Of a stretch of 64,000 bases of DNA, positions 42,629 to 53,144 are shown in pieces. The stretch is from NCBI GenBank assembly GCA_029817715.1, contig JARUPY010000455.1, positions 377,001 through 441,000 on the forward strand. The letters run 5' to 3'. Under the pieces are notes generated by a model. The model ran no database searches. It saw only the letters and a list, made by a program, of their open reading frames with translations, and was not told where the DNA came from. Positions within the stretch are counted from its first letter, which is position 1. Each line of letters opens with the position of its first letter. The DNA is from Melastoma dodecandrum (taxonomy: Eukaryota; Streptophyta; Magnoliopsida; Myrtales; Melastomataceae). Made by a program: the position numbers and the translations under genes.

Positions 42629-43526
42629 TTCCTTAAGAATCAGGTTGTCTATGTTGAATTCTTCCTGCAGGATCCTATATTGGTCCCCGCCTCGTGCGAG
42701 CTCGAGGACAAGGAGTTGAGGGAATTAACCAATCAGTGGCCCGCCGGTTTCCCTGAATTCAGGTATGGATCCTCTCGGTTGCTTTTCGAGGACTGTGTGG
42801 ATTGTCGCTCTGTTTTGAATGTTGTTCTGCTTCGAGCAGGAGTGTTTTGGAGGATTACGCGAGAGCGGTGGAGAAGCTCACTTTCTGACTGCTGGAACTC
42901 ATCTCTTTGAGTTTGGGATTGCCGGCCGATAGATTCAACGGCTACTTCAAAGAGCAGACCAGCTTCCTGAGGATATACCACTACCCTCCCTGCCCGCAGC
43001 CTGAACTGGCCCTTGGAGTCGGCTGCCACAAGGATGGTGGCACGCTGACGGTCCTTTGCCAGGATTCCGTCTTAGGGCTTCAGATACAGAGGAGATCCAA
43101 TGATGAGTGGATCTCGGTAAGGCCGGTGCCCGATTCCTATGTCATCAACGTCGGGAATGGCATGCAGGTTCGGCGACATGGTTACATGATCTTTTGATGG
43201 AAGGTGTCGTAGACGGTTAAACAGAAAGCTAGTCATTCTGTCTTTGATCAATCTCATCACAGGCATGGACTAACGACAAGTACTGGAGCGCGGAGCACAG
43301 GGTAGTGGTGAACACTCAGAGGGAGAGGTTCTCGATTCCGTTATTCTTCTTCCCGGGTCACCAAGTCAATGTGAAGCCTCTCGATCAGCTGACTGGGGAG
43401 CAGAATCCTCCCCTCTACAAGGAGTTCAGCTGGGGCAAGTTCTTCGTCACGAGGAACCGTGGCGATTTCAAGAATCTCAACGTTGAGAACATACAGATAG
43501 ACCATTTCAGAGCATCGGACAAGTAA
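42629..43526 (+). pseudogene. 2-oxoglutarate dioxygenase copy A: 5'-truncated, with a stop codon
   Basis: Pieces: about 42629-42762, 42840-43167 and 43263-43526, with splice sites and phases identical to those of the intact copy at 44018. The first about 120 residues are missing: similarity starts at VYVEFFLQDPILVPAS, equivalent to the middle of the first exon. TGA at 42886-42888 interrupts exon 2 in KLTF-stop-LLELISLSLGLP. The iron-binding H-X-D (GCHKDGG), the distal His (AEHRV) and the 2OG-binding RFSIP are all preserved. A small truncated protein from an internal ATG cannot be excluded, but without the N terminus an active enzyme is unlikely. Confidence 0.85.
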
Positions 43527-44017
43527 ATCGCGTTGAGATAATAGTCTCTGGTGTAAAATCTTTGAGATCATCGCCCAAGGACTAAATCAATAATGATTCC
43601 CAGGTGATAATTGATCGGGTTCCATCTTAGTTCTCGGATTTCCAGATGCAAAACCTGCATAATAATCGAATCATACATTTAAACTTTCTGTCTCGTCGCT
43701 CAGGTCTCCGTAACCAGCAGCTAACTAGGACAAACTCGACATTGATAACCCCAGCAGCCGAGTCAGTGATATGAAACCTTTGTATCAATCTCCGGCATGA
43801 GGATACGAGGAACGATCCTCACAAGAGCTGTGATGGATATCACAAAACTAGTACTTCAGATGAAGACAACTCAGCTGCCAAACCTACCATTCTCGACAGG
43901 TGAGTTTTTGTGGTTGAAGTGAAGACGAGCCTTACAATACAGCCAACATTCTCACTCCAGCGGGATTCACAAGAACAAACATCCCTCAAAACCCTGTTCA
44001 ATTCTGATATCAGTCTC
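43527..44017. other. Spacer upstream of dioxygenase copy B
   Basis: 3' flank of copy A and promoter of copy B. The frame of copy B is open upstream to 43910 but without an ATG. Nothing else recognised. Confidence 0.5.
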
Positions 44018-45281
44018 ATGGGGTCCCTGGATTCGGATTTCGTTTTGGATCCGGAACACAGGCCAAACCTGAATTCGGCTGATGAAGCTGAAGGAGTTCC
44101 CCTGATCGATCTCTCCCTATCCTCTGCTCAAACCAGGGAGACTCTCCTCTCAGAAATCCGCAGAGCTTGCCGTGACTGGGGATTCTTCCAGGTTGTCAAC
44201 CATGGGATACCGTCGAATGTCAGGGACAGGGCGATGGAACTCGCAAAGTGGTTTTTCGAGCAGGAGTCGGAGGAGAAGACTAAAGTGAGGAAAGATGAAG
44301 TCAGTCTCATGGGATACCATGACGGTGAGTACACCAAGAACGTTCGGGACTGGAAGGAGGTCTTTGATTTCTTCCACCAGGATCCTACCGTGCTTCCTGC
44401 CTCAGCCGATTTCGACGACGACGGGGAGGTTATGATTCTGGCCAATCGATGGCCACTAAACTCACCTGAGTTCAGGTATATGGACGCCGAAACAGTTGCA
44501 GTTTACTACCAATTTACAATTTACGAAATACTTCTAGATCTTTTAAGAAAGTTTTGGATGCTTGAATGGGTAGATCTATCGTCTTGTTTTCTTTTTTGGG
44601 TTTCAGAGATGTGTTGGAAGGATACGCTAAAGAATTCGAGAACTTGGCATTCCGACTACTGGAACTCGTCTCCACGAGCCTGGGGCTGCCAGCCGGTAGG
44701 CTTAATGACTACTTTAAAGAGCATACCTCTCTGATCAGGCTCAACTATTATCCACCATGCCCGCAGCCCGAGCTCGCTCTTGGGGTCAACCGACACAAGG
44801 ACTCAGGCGCCCTGACTATTCTCTTTCAAGATGCTGTTGGGGGATTGCAGGTCTGTAGAAGATCAGACGGTGAGTGGGTTTCCGTTAGACCAGTGCCGGA
44901 TGCCTATGTTGTAAACCTTGGAAACTCGATGCAGGTAAGGCAGGTCCCATATAAGATTTCGTCACACCCTGCTCGTTACCCAGACCCACGATCGTGGATG
45001 TTAAGCGATTTCACACGCAGGTATGGAGCAACGACGAGTACTGGAGTGCGGAGCACAGGGTGGTGTTGAACAGAGAGAGGGAGAGATTCTCGATCCCGTT
45101 CTTCTTCCTTCCGGCGATTAATGTCCCGATCAAGCCTCTCGAGGAGCTTACATCCGAGGAGGATCCGCCAAAGTACAGGGAGTTCAACTGGGGGAAGTTC
45201 TTAGTGAACCGAATGCTTGGCGACTACCAGAACCTCAAGGTTGAGGACATACAGATGGACAACTTCAAGGTTGAACCTTAA
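44018..45281 (+). CDS. 2-oxoglutarate/Fe(II)-dependent dioxygenase, copy B (At3g19000/At3g19010-like)
   Basis: Three exons: 44018-44475, 44607-44934, 45021-45281, giving 348 aa, a normal length. DOXC-class plant 2OGDs oxidise specialised metabolites or hormones using Fe(II) and 2-oxoglutarate; the substrate here is unknown. Seen: the DIOX_N part with GVPLIDLSL, ACRDWGFFQVVNHGIP and DWKEVFDFF; the catalytic fold with RLNYYPPCPQPELALGV, the metal triad His and Asp in NRHKDSG, the second His in AEHRVV, and the 2OG-binding Arg-Ser in RFSIPFF. No lesion was found. The start is the first ATG of the exon. It belongs to a tandem array of four copies in one orientation and shares intron 2 (after SMQ) with copy A only. 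Confidence 0.92.
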
Positions 45282-45539
45282 AATCCTTGTTAAGCAACAA
45301 GGGAAAATGTAAGGATCTTTCTTGTAAGAAGACCGTGCCTTCTTTGACTTCGAATGAAATAAGCTATGGAAATGAATTGAAGTTTAAAATGGTAGCAGTA
45401 GCATTTTTCTCCTAAAACAAGCAAATTCGTTTCTCGACACCACCTTCGGGAATCAGAGAGTTGCTGGAGAGCCAGATTTCAGCCGTGCATTATGGAGAGT
45501 TCCATATGCACCCGAGTTTGCATACCCTTTTGGCAGAGC
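45282..45539. other. Spacer between dioxygenase copies B and C
   Basis: 3' flank of copy B with a candidate polyadenylation signal GAATGAAATAAG near 45351. The expected first 80 or so residues of copy C are not legible here. Confidence 0.45.
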
Positions 45540-46446
45540 ACACGCCTCTGCCAGGAGTTTCTTTGCGCTGCCTCCGGAGGAGAAGAAGAAAGTGAGGAGG
45601 GATGCGATGAAGGTGCTGGGGTACTACAATACCGAGCACACGAGGAATGTTAGGGACTGGAAGAGGTGTTTGCTATCACCGCGCATGATGCGACGTACGT
45701 GCCTGCTTCTTATGATCCCGAGGACCCGGAGGTCATGCAGTGGTGGAATCAATGGCCCGAGAATCCTCCGAACTGAGGTAATTATATTGGACGGATGTCT
45801 GAGTCATTGATCTTGTGGCGATTGACGGGTACATGTTTGTTTCTGCAGGGAGGTGTGTGAAGATTACATCAAGGCGATGGAGAAGCTCGCATTAAGGCAG
45901 ATGGGGCTAATAGCGCTTAGCCTAGGCCTGTCGGGGGAAAGGTTCCACGGCTTCTTCGAGAGGCGCATGAGCTTCATGAGGCGGAACCACTACCCACCAT
46001 GCCCTGACCCTCGACTCGCCCTTGGCATCAGTGGGCACAAGGACTCGGGGGTGCTCACCATCCTAACACAGGACGATGTAGGCGGGCTTGAGGTGAAGAG
46101 GAAGAGAGACGGTGAGTGGATCCTAGTGAGGCCAGCCCTGGACGTCCTCGTCATCAACGTAGGGGACGTCATCCAGGTGTGGAGCAACGAGGCGTACGAG
46201 AGCGCAGAGCACAGGGCGACACTGTATCCAGATAGGGGAAGGTTCTCGGTTCCATTCTTCTTCTACCCGGGGCAACACGTCATGGTGGAACTGCTGAAGG
46301 AGTTGGCAGCCGCGTGGTCGGAGGAAGGGAGGCCATCTACAGGCCCTACAGCTGGGGCAAGTTCTTGGTGACAAGGAAGAGGAGCAACTTCATGAAAGCT
46401 CGACGTCGACAACATCCAGATCCGTCACTTCAAGCTCACCGCATGA
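45540..46446 (+). pseudogene. 2-oxoglutarate dioxygenase copy C: truncated and frameshifted
   Basis: The first legible part is AHASARSFFALPPEEKKKVR, so the N terminus is gone. A one-base loss after NVRDWK (expected KEVFAITAHD) shifts the frame, another loss occurs at PENPPELR just before the donor, and exon 2 begins at 45849. Exon 2 reads cleanly through SGHKDSG, AEHRA and RFSVPFF, then loses a base at GRPIYRPYSW (near 46332) and gains one at NFMKLDVDN (near 46397). The repaired reading would stop at 46444-46446. There is no intron at the position of intron 2 of copies A and B. Four separate indels make this a true pseudogene. Confidence 0.9.
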
Positions 46447-46451
46447 ACAAT

Positions 46452-46512
46452 TGGGCTTTAAATGGGCCTACTTCATGGGCCCTAATTATAATGGGCCTAG
46501 AACAATGGGCCC
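46452..46512 (+). promoter_or_regulatory. Cluster of five TGGGCC/T motifs upstream of dioxygenase copy D
   Basis: TGGGCT at 46452, then ATGGGCC at 46462, 46475, 46491 and 46505, spaced 13-16 bp apart. These are TCP-type site II elements. They lie 280-340 bp before the ATG of copy D and directly after the dead copy C. The regular spacing could also be a short degenerate tandem repeat. Confidence 0.55.
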
Positions 46513-46788
46513 ACTGTTCCCTCTTCTTCTATGCTTCACTCTTTGAACTTTCAAAACAGAGTCTCGTCTCGCCTTCTTTCTTTGAGAAGTCCGCCGCCGA
46601 TTCACTGAACACAACCGCCATAACTAATAACGCAATCGATGACGCCACCCTCACCCTCCATGAACTGACCCGTCATCATCAACCAGCGTGTGGGAATTCT
46701 CCAGCTAAAAACATGATATATAGGCACGTACATTTCGTCTGATCAGTAGCCACCATTTGGATGAAGATTTAGTAGTTCACTTCAAGAT

Positions 46789-47952
46789 ATGGGAGATGTT
46801 GTTGATCCTGCTTTCATCCAGGATGCCGAGCACCGCCCTAAGCTCTCGATCACCGAAGACGATGGGATCCCGACCTTTGACCTGTCCCCTGTCGATGACC
46901 CTGGTTCAAGTGAATACCTCCATCTTGTGACAAGGATCGGGAAGGCGTGTAAGGAATGGGGGTTCTTCCAGGTGATAAACCATGGGGTGCCTGCGGAGAA
47001 GAGGGCCCGGTTAGATGGTGCGGCCAGGAGGTTCTTCGAGCAGAGTTTGGAGGAGAAGAGAAAGGTGAGGAGGGACGAGAAGAATATTCTTGGGTACTAC
47101 GATTCTGAGCATACCAAGAACGTTAGGGACTGGAAGGAGGTGTTCGATGTCACCGCTCAGGAGCCGACCTTCGCCCCGGCTTCTCACCATCCTGATGATT
47201 GGGAAGTCGTCCAGTGGAATAATCGGTGGCCCGAGTACCCTCCTGAATTGAGGTAACAAGAACATGAAAATCGGCAAGTGTGGATTTTAGATTTCTACGA
47301 ATGACGGAAGAAGGTCGATGCGTGATTTTCTTTTATTCCTCTCTTCAGGGAAGCATGCGAAGAGTACTTGCTAGAGATGGAGAAGCTGGCAAGGAAGCTG
47401 CTGGAGCTGATAGCGCATAGCTTGGGCCTGCCGAAGGATAGGTTCAAGGGATTCTTCGAGGAACAGATGAGCTTCCTGAGGCTCAACCACTACCCTCCAT
47501 GCCCTGTTCCTCACCTAGCTTTGGGCGTCGGCAGGCACAAAGACTCAGGGGCCTTGACCATTCTCGCTCAGGATGACGTTGGTGGGCTGGAAGTCAAGAG
47601 GAAGACAGACGGAGAGTGGGTCTTCGTGAGGCCGACCCCTAACGCTCTCATCATCAACGTGGGAGACATCATTCAGGTATGGAGCAACGAGAGGTACGAG
47701 AGCGTGGAGCACCGGGTGATGCTTAACTCGGAGAGGGACAGGTATTCCATCCCATTCTTCTACAACCCGTCGCACCGAGTGATGGTGGAACCTTTCCCGG
47801 AGCTCGTGAACGACCTAGAACCCGCCAAGTACAGGGCGTACAACTGGGGGAAGTTCGTGGCGAGCAAGAAGAGGAGCAACTTGATGAAGCTGGACGTGGA
47901 GAACATCCAGATCCATCACTTCAAGGTTGAAGACCAAGAGAAGAAGCAGTGA
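46789..47952 (+). CDS. 2-oxoglutarate/Fe(II)-dependent dioxygenase, copy D (At3g19000-like)
   Basis: Two exons, 46789-47252 and 47349-47952, giving 355 aa. It begins MGDVVDPAFIQDAEHRPKLS, the typical start of this subgroup. DIOX_N: GIPTFDLSP, ACKEWGFFQVINHGVP, NVRDWKEVFD. Catalytic domain: RLNHYPPCPVPHLALGVG, metal ligands in GRHKDSG and VEHRV, and 2OG-binding RYSIPFF. All expected residues are present. It lacks the second intron found in copies A and B: IIQVWSNERYESVEHR is continuous. It probably acts in the cytosol, substrate unknown. Of the four copies this one is closest to Arabidopsis At3g19000 from memory. Confidence 0.93.
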
Positions 47953-48106
47953 TGAAGCAGAGATTAAAAACCTCGTGGTTGTCCGAAGGTTGTGCTCTTG
48001 TTATGAAACGTCATGTGATTATGGACTAAAAGAATAAGGAATTAATCGTGGACCGTTGATCAATAAGATAATCTTGATTCCATAACATCGCCGATGAGAT
48101 TTATTC

Positions 48107-48830
48107 CATAATAGCTTCGGGGGCATTGGCCTGACCTGTTCCATGGAATCGTTCCCGGAAAAGAGTGCGACAGCTGTTTTCATCACGGCGTTGATGCCCG
48201 GTCCAACCCTCAATGCCACAGCTGTCGATCGAGAGGTATGGATAATCTAGATCTTATACCCGTTCATATGTCTGGTTTCTGCAGAACAGAGGTCGACACT
48301 AGAAACTCCTGTGTAATTTCAAACCAAGGGGCTCACGCCGTCAGGTGCACTGCTTGACAGCACCCTTTCCTACAACAATGGCTCCAACAATCCTCCGACC
48401 TCTGTTGTTAGGCCCATCGTTACCGGCTAAGAGTTTTTACCGGCATAGCCCGGTGAATATAAGCCGGGTGTTTTGTTTCCGGCGTCACGTAGAAATTCCC
48501 AAACCAGACATCCTCTAGAAAAGTTCTTTGTTCTGCCGGATTTCATGTTGGCCATCCGACGGTTCCCCTTGTTCACCGATGAAAACCTATCCAAGGTGAT
48601 CAGGCCGACAAATGGGAGCTACAGTAGGGTGAAGCGGGTTTACATCATGTCCGGATGCGACTTGGGGTTGGAGATTACTTTCCAGGAATGAATGATCCAA
48701 CGTAACTGTCTGAACAAGGTACTCAAGGTGGACGGCTCGGACCACATGGTGATGTTCTTGAAGCAGACCGAGCTGTCGGGACGCCTATTGAGGATCGCCT
48801 GCAAGAAGACTACGCCATGTTGGAATACAT
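48107..48830 (+). pseudogene. Methylesterase (MES/SABP2 family) relic
   Basis: Pieces of an alpha/beta hydrolase of the plant methylesterase family. 48113-48236: FGGIGLTCSMESFPEKSATA and FITALMPGPTLNA, matching the region after the nucleophile elbow (expected GHSLGG; only FGG is left). 48350-48420: LDSTLSYNNGSNNPPTSV. 48545-48830: AIRRFPLFTDENLSKV, YSRVKRVYIMSGCDLGLEI, a TGA where a conserved Trp is expected (near 48690), then VLKVDGSDHMVMFLKQTEL with the catalytic His in GSDHM. The first exon is missing and the middle is frameshifted. Members hydrolyse methyl salicylate, methyl jasmonate or methyl-IAA; this copy cannot. Confidence 0.75.
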
Positions 48831-50085
48831 TGATGGCTAGTTGCTCTTTTGAAAGACTTTGCGAGATGCCAATATCATTTCAACGAGTATGTATATATGT
48901 CAGCAACTAGAAATTCATTGCTACATGAGAGAACTAAAACATTTTTTATCGACCTGCATTTCATCTAGGAGAATAACAGTGTTGATGTGTGCTGAAAGGG
49001 TTACAATTTAAATTGTGCATAAACAAAAATCTCACGTGGAACAAGAAAATGAGTCCAACCTAATATATAAATATAACAACCTAATCCCTCTATCGCCAAC
49101 CGATTTTAAAATCGAAAGACATATGCCCTCGATTCTCCAATGCTCCGTTTGATTCATAAATTATACCTTCCGTAAAAAATGTGTATATATCACTCAATTT
49201 TGTTTACCCGCCCATATATGTAACGAAGCCTCTGTTAGGCCGGGGTCAAAGCGGCATCGTTTCCTTGGGGTTCGGATCGATACCGACCTGATCCGACAGT
49301 TAGGCGTGAAGATCTGAATTTCGCTGGAAATCAAGAACAAACTTGTCATTGATCCCCGTGAATCGTTGTTTCAATGGTCATTGCCTTTTGATTGTCGCTC
49401 ACGCGTGACGCCATTATTGCTTCTTAGTATTGTCCCAACTAACGGTTACGGCATCCGGCTGTGTAGGAGGAAGCGAGGTTCGAGATCAGTGCGTCTGCTC
49501 GCGCTGCAGAGATTGATTGGAAAAGTATGGCGGAGTCGCAGAAGGATGTGTGGATTGCAGTTCTCTGGGCTAGTGGTTATTCCTGCGTCCGTCTCAGAGG
49601 TTGTTTCTGTTCACGGTTTGGAGGTGTGCCTGCGTGATGAAATTGATGTTTGTTTGTTCTGTTAGCTGTCTTGTGTCGACCGCATTGCAGAAATTCAGTA
49701 GGAACGGATGAATTTGAAATCAGCATCTGCACAGGTCGGTGTTCGTCTGCTACTATTCAACGACTCGTCGTCTATTTCTCTTGATTGTCGATCCAAAAGG
49801 TTGACTCCTTTTGGCAGGGTACGCAGCTGCTGGCAAACCATCCGAACTTAGGTATCTTCCTGTTAACTGTTGTAGAGAAGATGCTTCTTCCTCATCTGAT
49901 CACTCGTGTATGGGTTTCTATAATTTGTGTACAAATTTCCTTATGCTAGGTAACTCCCTACCCCTAGTTGATGTTGCCTTTTCTTTTACTGCGATGATTT
50001 AACCTAGCCATGTATCTTGTAGTTTCGCCCTACATGCTTGTAGGATCTGCCAGATATGGTTGCCGTCAATGATGCTGATTTCTTA
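48831..50085. other. Unidentified, possibly decayed gene
   Basis: AT-rich after the methylesterase relic. From about 49460 there are short exon-like pieces with good donors or acceptors (for example EEARFEISASARAAEIDW and DVWIAVLWASGYSCV near 49470-49600) in shifting frames. I do not recognise a family. Confidence 0.3.
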
Positions 50086-51200
50086 AAGGTGGATGCTGTA
50101 ATGACTTTTTTTCTCTATATTTAGAAATGTAGGTGTGATTGTATATAATGATTGAATATGTAATAAGGAGGAATATAAGTGCAAAAGACGGGAATATAGT
50201 GCATGTGCCAAGGGGCACAAGCGATCAAAGGGTCGCTCTTTCAAAGAAAGTGTGAAGAGAAAGTTCGGTGTGGCCACACGAAGATTCGACGTGACCACAT
50301 GAGAAGCGAAGTTGTTTGGCGAACAGAAAGATTGGTGTGGCCACACGAGGGGAGTATGCTTGGATAGAAAGATCGGTGTAGCCACACGAGATTTTGGTGT
50401 GGCCACACGAAAGAAGCTGCCTTCAACAAAGCAAAGGGCAAGTCGCGTTGACCACATGGTCAACAATTACGACCATCTTCTTATTGGACCTAAACTTAGT
50501 CTAATGATAGTTAAGAGTCCTAGACATTATTAATAAAGTTACTATGGTGGGTCTCAAAGGTATGATTAAGGGGAGATGATGGACTCCCATTATCAATCTA
50601 GTTCGTGGAGGAAAAGGAAGAGGAGAAGGAAAAGAAAAACCGGAGAGGAAGAAATATTTCTTTTTGTTTATTATATGGATGATTCGATCTGCATAGACCA
50701 TGATAAGAATACGAAGAAGAGAAATAGGATTCCGACAAAACGAGTCATGAACGGGAGGGCATAGAAGGGGCAGAGAGGTACGACCCTTTTCCCTTCTCTT
50801 ACTCTTCATGTTTCTAGTTACTTTCACCTTTTAGTCTAGTGATGTTCCTATGTGTATGACGTTGATTGTGGCGGAGATAGATAGTGGTGTTTAAGAAGAT
50901 ATCGCTTGAAGGCTACCCGTATGGGCGAGTCGAGTTTTGCGTATGTAATAAGATCTTATAGCTGTGAGTAACAACTTATCATCTAGACAAGAAGAGACAA
51001 GAGTCCGACGAAGAAGGAGAAAGAAGGACCCTCTCCACGTCGCTTCCACGTAGAATGACTGCTTAGTCTTCCGTTTGTTATGTCCAAACACGTGGCTAGA
51101 GAAAAGTTTGATCCCAAAGTTAGTAATATATTTGTATATGAAAAAAAGACGTTGATAGAAAAGAAAATTTATCAAAAGTTACGAACAAAAATGCATTTTT
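50086..51200. repeat. Repeat-like block with palindromic GGTGTGGCCACACGA units
   Basis: The unit GGTGTGGCCACACGA occurs at 50267-50280, 50334-50348, 50375-50390 (one mismatch) and 50396-50410, with weaker versions near 50287 and 50445. Each is built on the palindrome TGTGGCCACA. The rest of the block is purine-rich and resembles an LTR or other transposon debris, but I could not find paired ends or target duplications. No coding capacity. Confidence 0.5.
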
Positions 51201-53144
51201 GCCTTATATTTAAATATAGCTTAGGTCCTTTCACATGATGCATCTCGCTGTTTGCCACATGGGACCACGCAGGTTTCTCTACTGACATAACTGTGTTAAT
51301 TTGTTTCCCCCCTAAAAAATGCTGTAATGTAATTTAATCTGCATATATTGACTACATTGAAAGCATTTCTGTATGAAATTTTCAAGTATCTAGGATTTCT
51401 GAATGAGACATTTCAGGATATGAAGAATGGTATGATCAAACCACTCTGAGCTCCAGAGTCATAGGTATCTCAAATGATATATTTCTCCTTCTCAAAGTGA
51501 TTTTTTTGTTTGGTGAATTGCATCAAGACCTTATGGTTTGAGAGAAGTTTATCATGCGTGCATGTAACTTTGTGGGATTGACCTAAGCATTGCATACTTT
51601 ATTCTTTGGTTCATGCCCTTTCTCCATTTTTCCTCGGTTGTTCTGCTGTTCCCAGAAAGAAGCAGTTTATCGTTTGACCGAGATTCTGATGTAGGAAATA
51701 AAAAAGGTCTGTCTTGTTGCCAACAATGGGAGCTCCTAAACCCTAAAGGAGCAGGTATGTGTTAGCCCTGAATGCGGATTATTTTGTTATTTGATGATGC
51801 TTCTCCCATCAAGGTTCCGTCTTCTCCCTCCCATTAAGGTTCCATATTTTGCTTATTCTGCAGGTTTGTTCTTCAGAGTCGTAGTATGCAATCGACCATT
51901 TATCCGAAACTGTCTGCTGGAGTGACAATTGATCATTTGTACAGACAGTTGAAGGTCTCTTACGAGGTATTTTGTTACTTTAACCGTAAGGACAAGCTCA
52001 CATGATAAAATGTCCACTCGATGCCACATTCGGTTAAAACTTATCGTGTGCAAGTTCGATTTAATTCTATTCACAGTAGATATACATGATGCTGCTGATT
52101 TGAATGAAAGCTTGAGACGTTTTCAAGCACCCTTTTGTTCTGGTTACTTTAGATCCATCCTCACTGGGTTAAATCTTGAATCTGCAGGACTGTTTGTCAA
52201 GAGTGTTACCCAGTGGAGCTGTCCCACATACCAGACATGTTGGGGGATTTAACTATGGCCTAACGAATGTTTTCCCTAATTGGATCCCTGGAAGAGCGAT
52301 CATAATATCCGTTGCAAATGATTTTCTGTGTTTGGAAGTTTTTCGATTCTATGCGTGGAGTTAAAATTAAAGGTGCCTGGTGGCGTATCCAGATTGATAA
52401 TCGTGTGGAGTGAGTTTCTGTTCAGGCTCTGCAATATCTGAATCTGACGCCAAGGTAACCCAAACTAACAAGGCTTATTATCTGCCACTCTTTCCTTGAT
52501 TACCTCCTCTTCAGCTATCCATAATTGCAGGGTGCTGAATGTCCAAAACATGTTATCCAGTCTCGAGTTCTCGAAAAATGAGTATGAAAATGCTCGCTTT
52601 TATCTCATCTGGTACTTATCCTTGTAGACTGCAATTCTTGTGCTCTTAACGATTATTATGCTAAATCATCCCCGACAGGGACTGATGAATGCGTGAGAGT
52701 TGGGTGGGACTATGGCTCTATTCGAGTTTGCCTGGCCTTTTGTAGTAGTATGGTGAATGTGGTCTGATTTCGCTTGCCTAGAATAAAGCCTAGTTAATAA
52801 TGTGCTTCTTTATGTGAACAGAAAGCCGGGCCAAGCTACACAAAATGAAATGGAGGGCTGTTAACGTGCTGCATGCGACTTATCCTTTTGTAGACATGGG
52901 TTCTACAAAAAGACCGGTTGAAAGTAGTGCAAACGACAAAGCTCTTACGAAAAGCGCAATAGTTGTATATACTTCACATGGATACAACAACGGAAGTGGT
53001 AGCACATAAGGAGTGGTCATCACAACAAGTTCCCCCAAAAAGCAATGCATCACAGGAACAAGCCGTAAAAGTGTTTCAGGCACAGAACGCGAGTTTCCAT
53101 ACACGTCTTATAAAAACTTTTACGCCATCATCCACCTCCTTACA
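51201..53144. other. Unidentified sequence downstream of the SnRK2 gene
   Basis: Contains exon-like fragments around 51890-51960 (QSTIYPKLSAGVTIDHLYRQ) and 52185-52240 with plausible splice sites but no continuous frame and no family I know. It may belong to the same decayed gene as the fragments near 49.5 kb. The last 400-500 bp is probably the 3' flank of the SnRK2 gene (minus strand). Confidence 0.3.
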
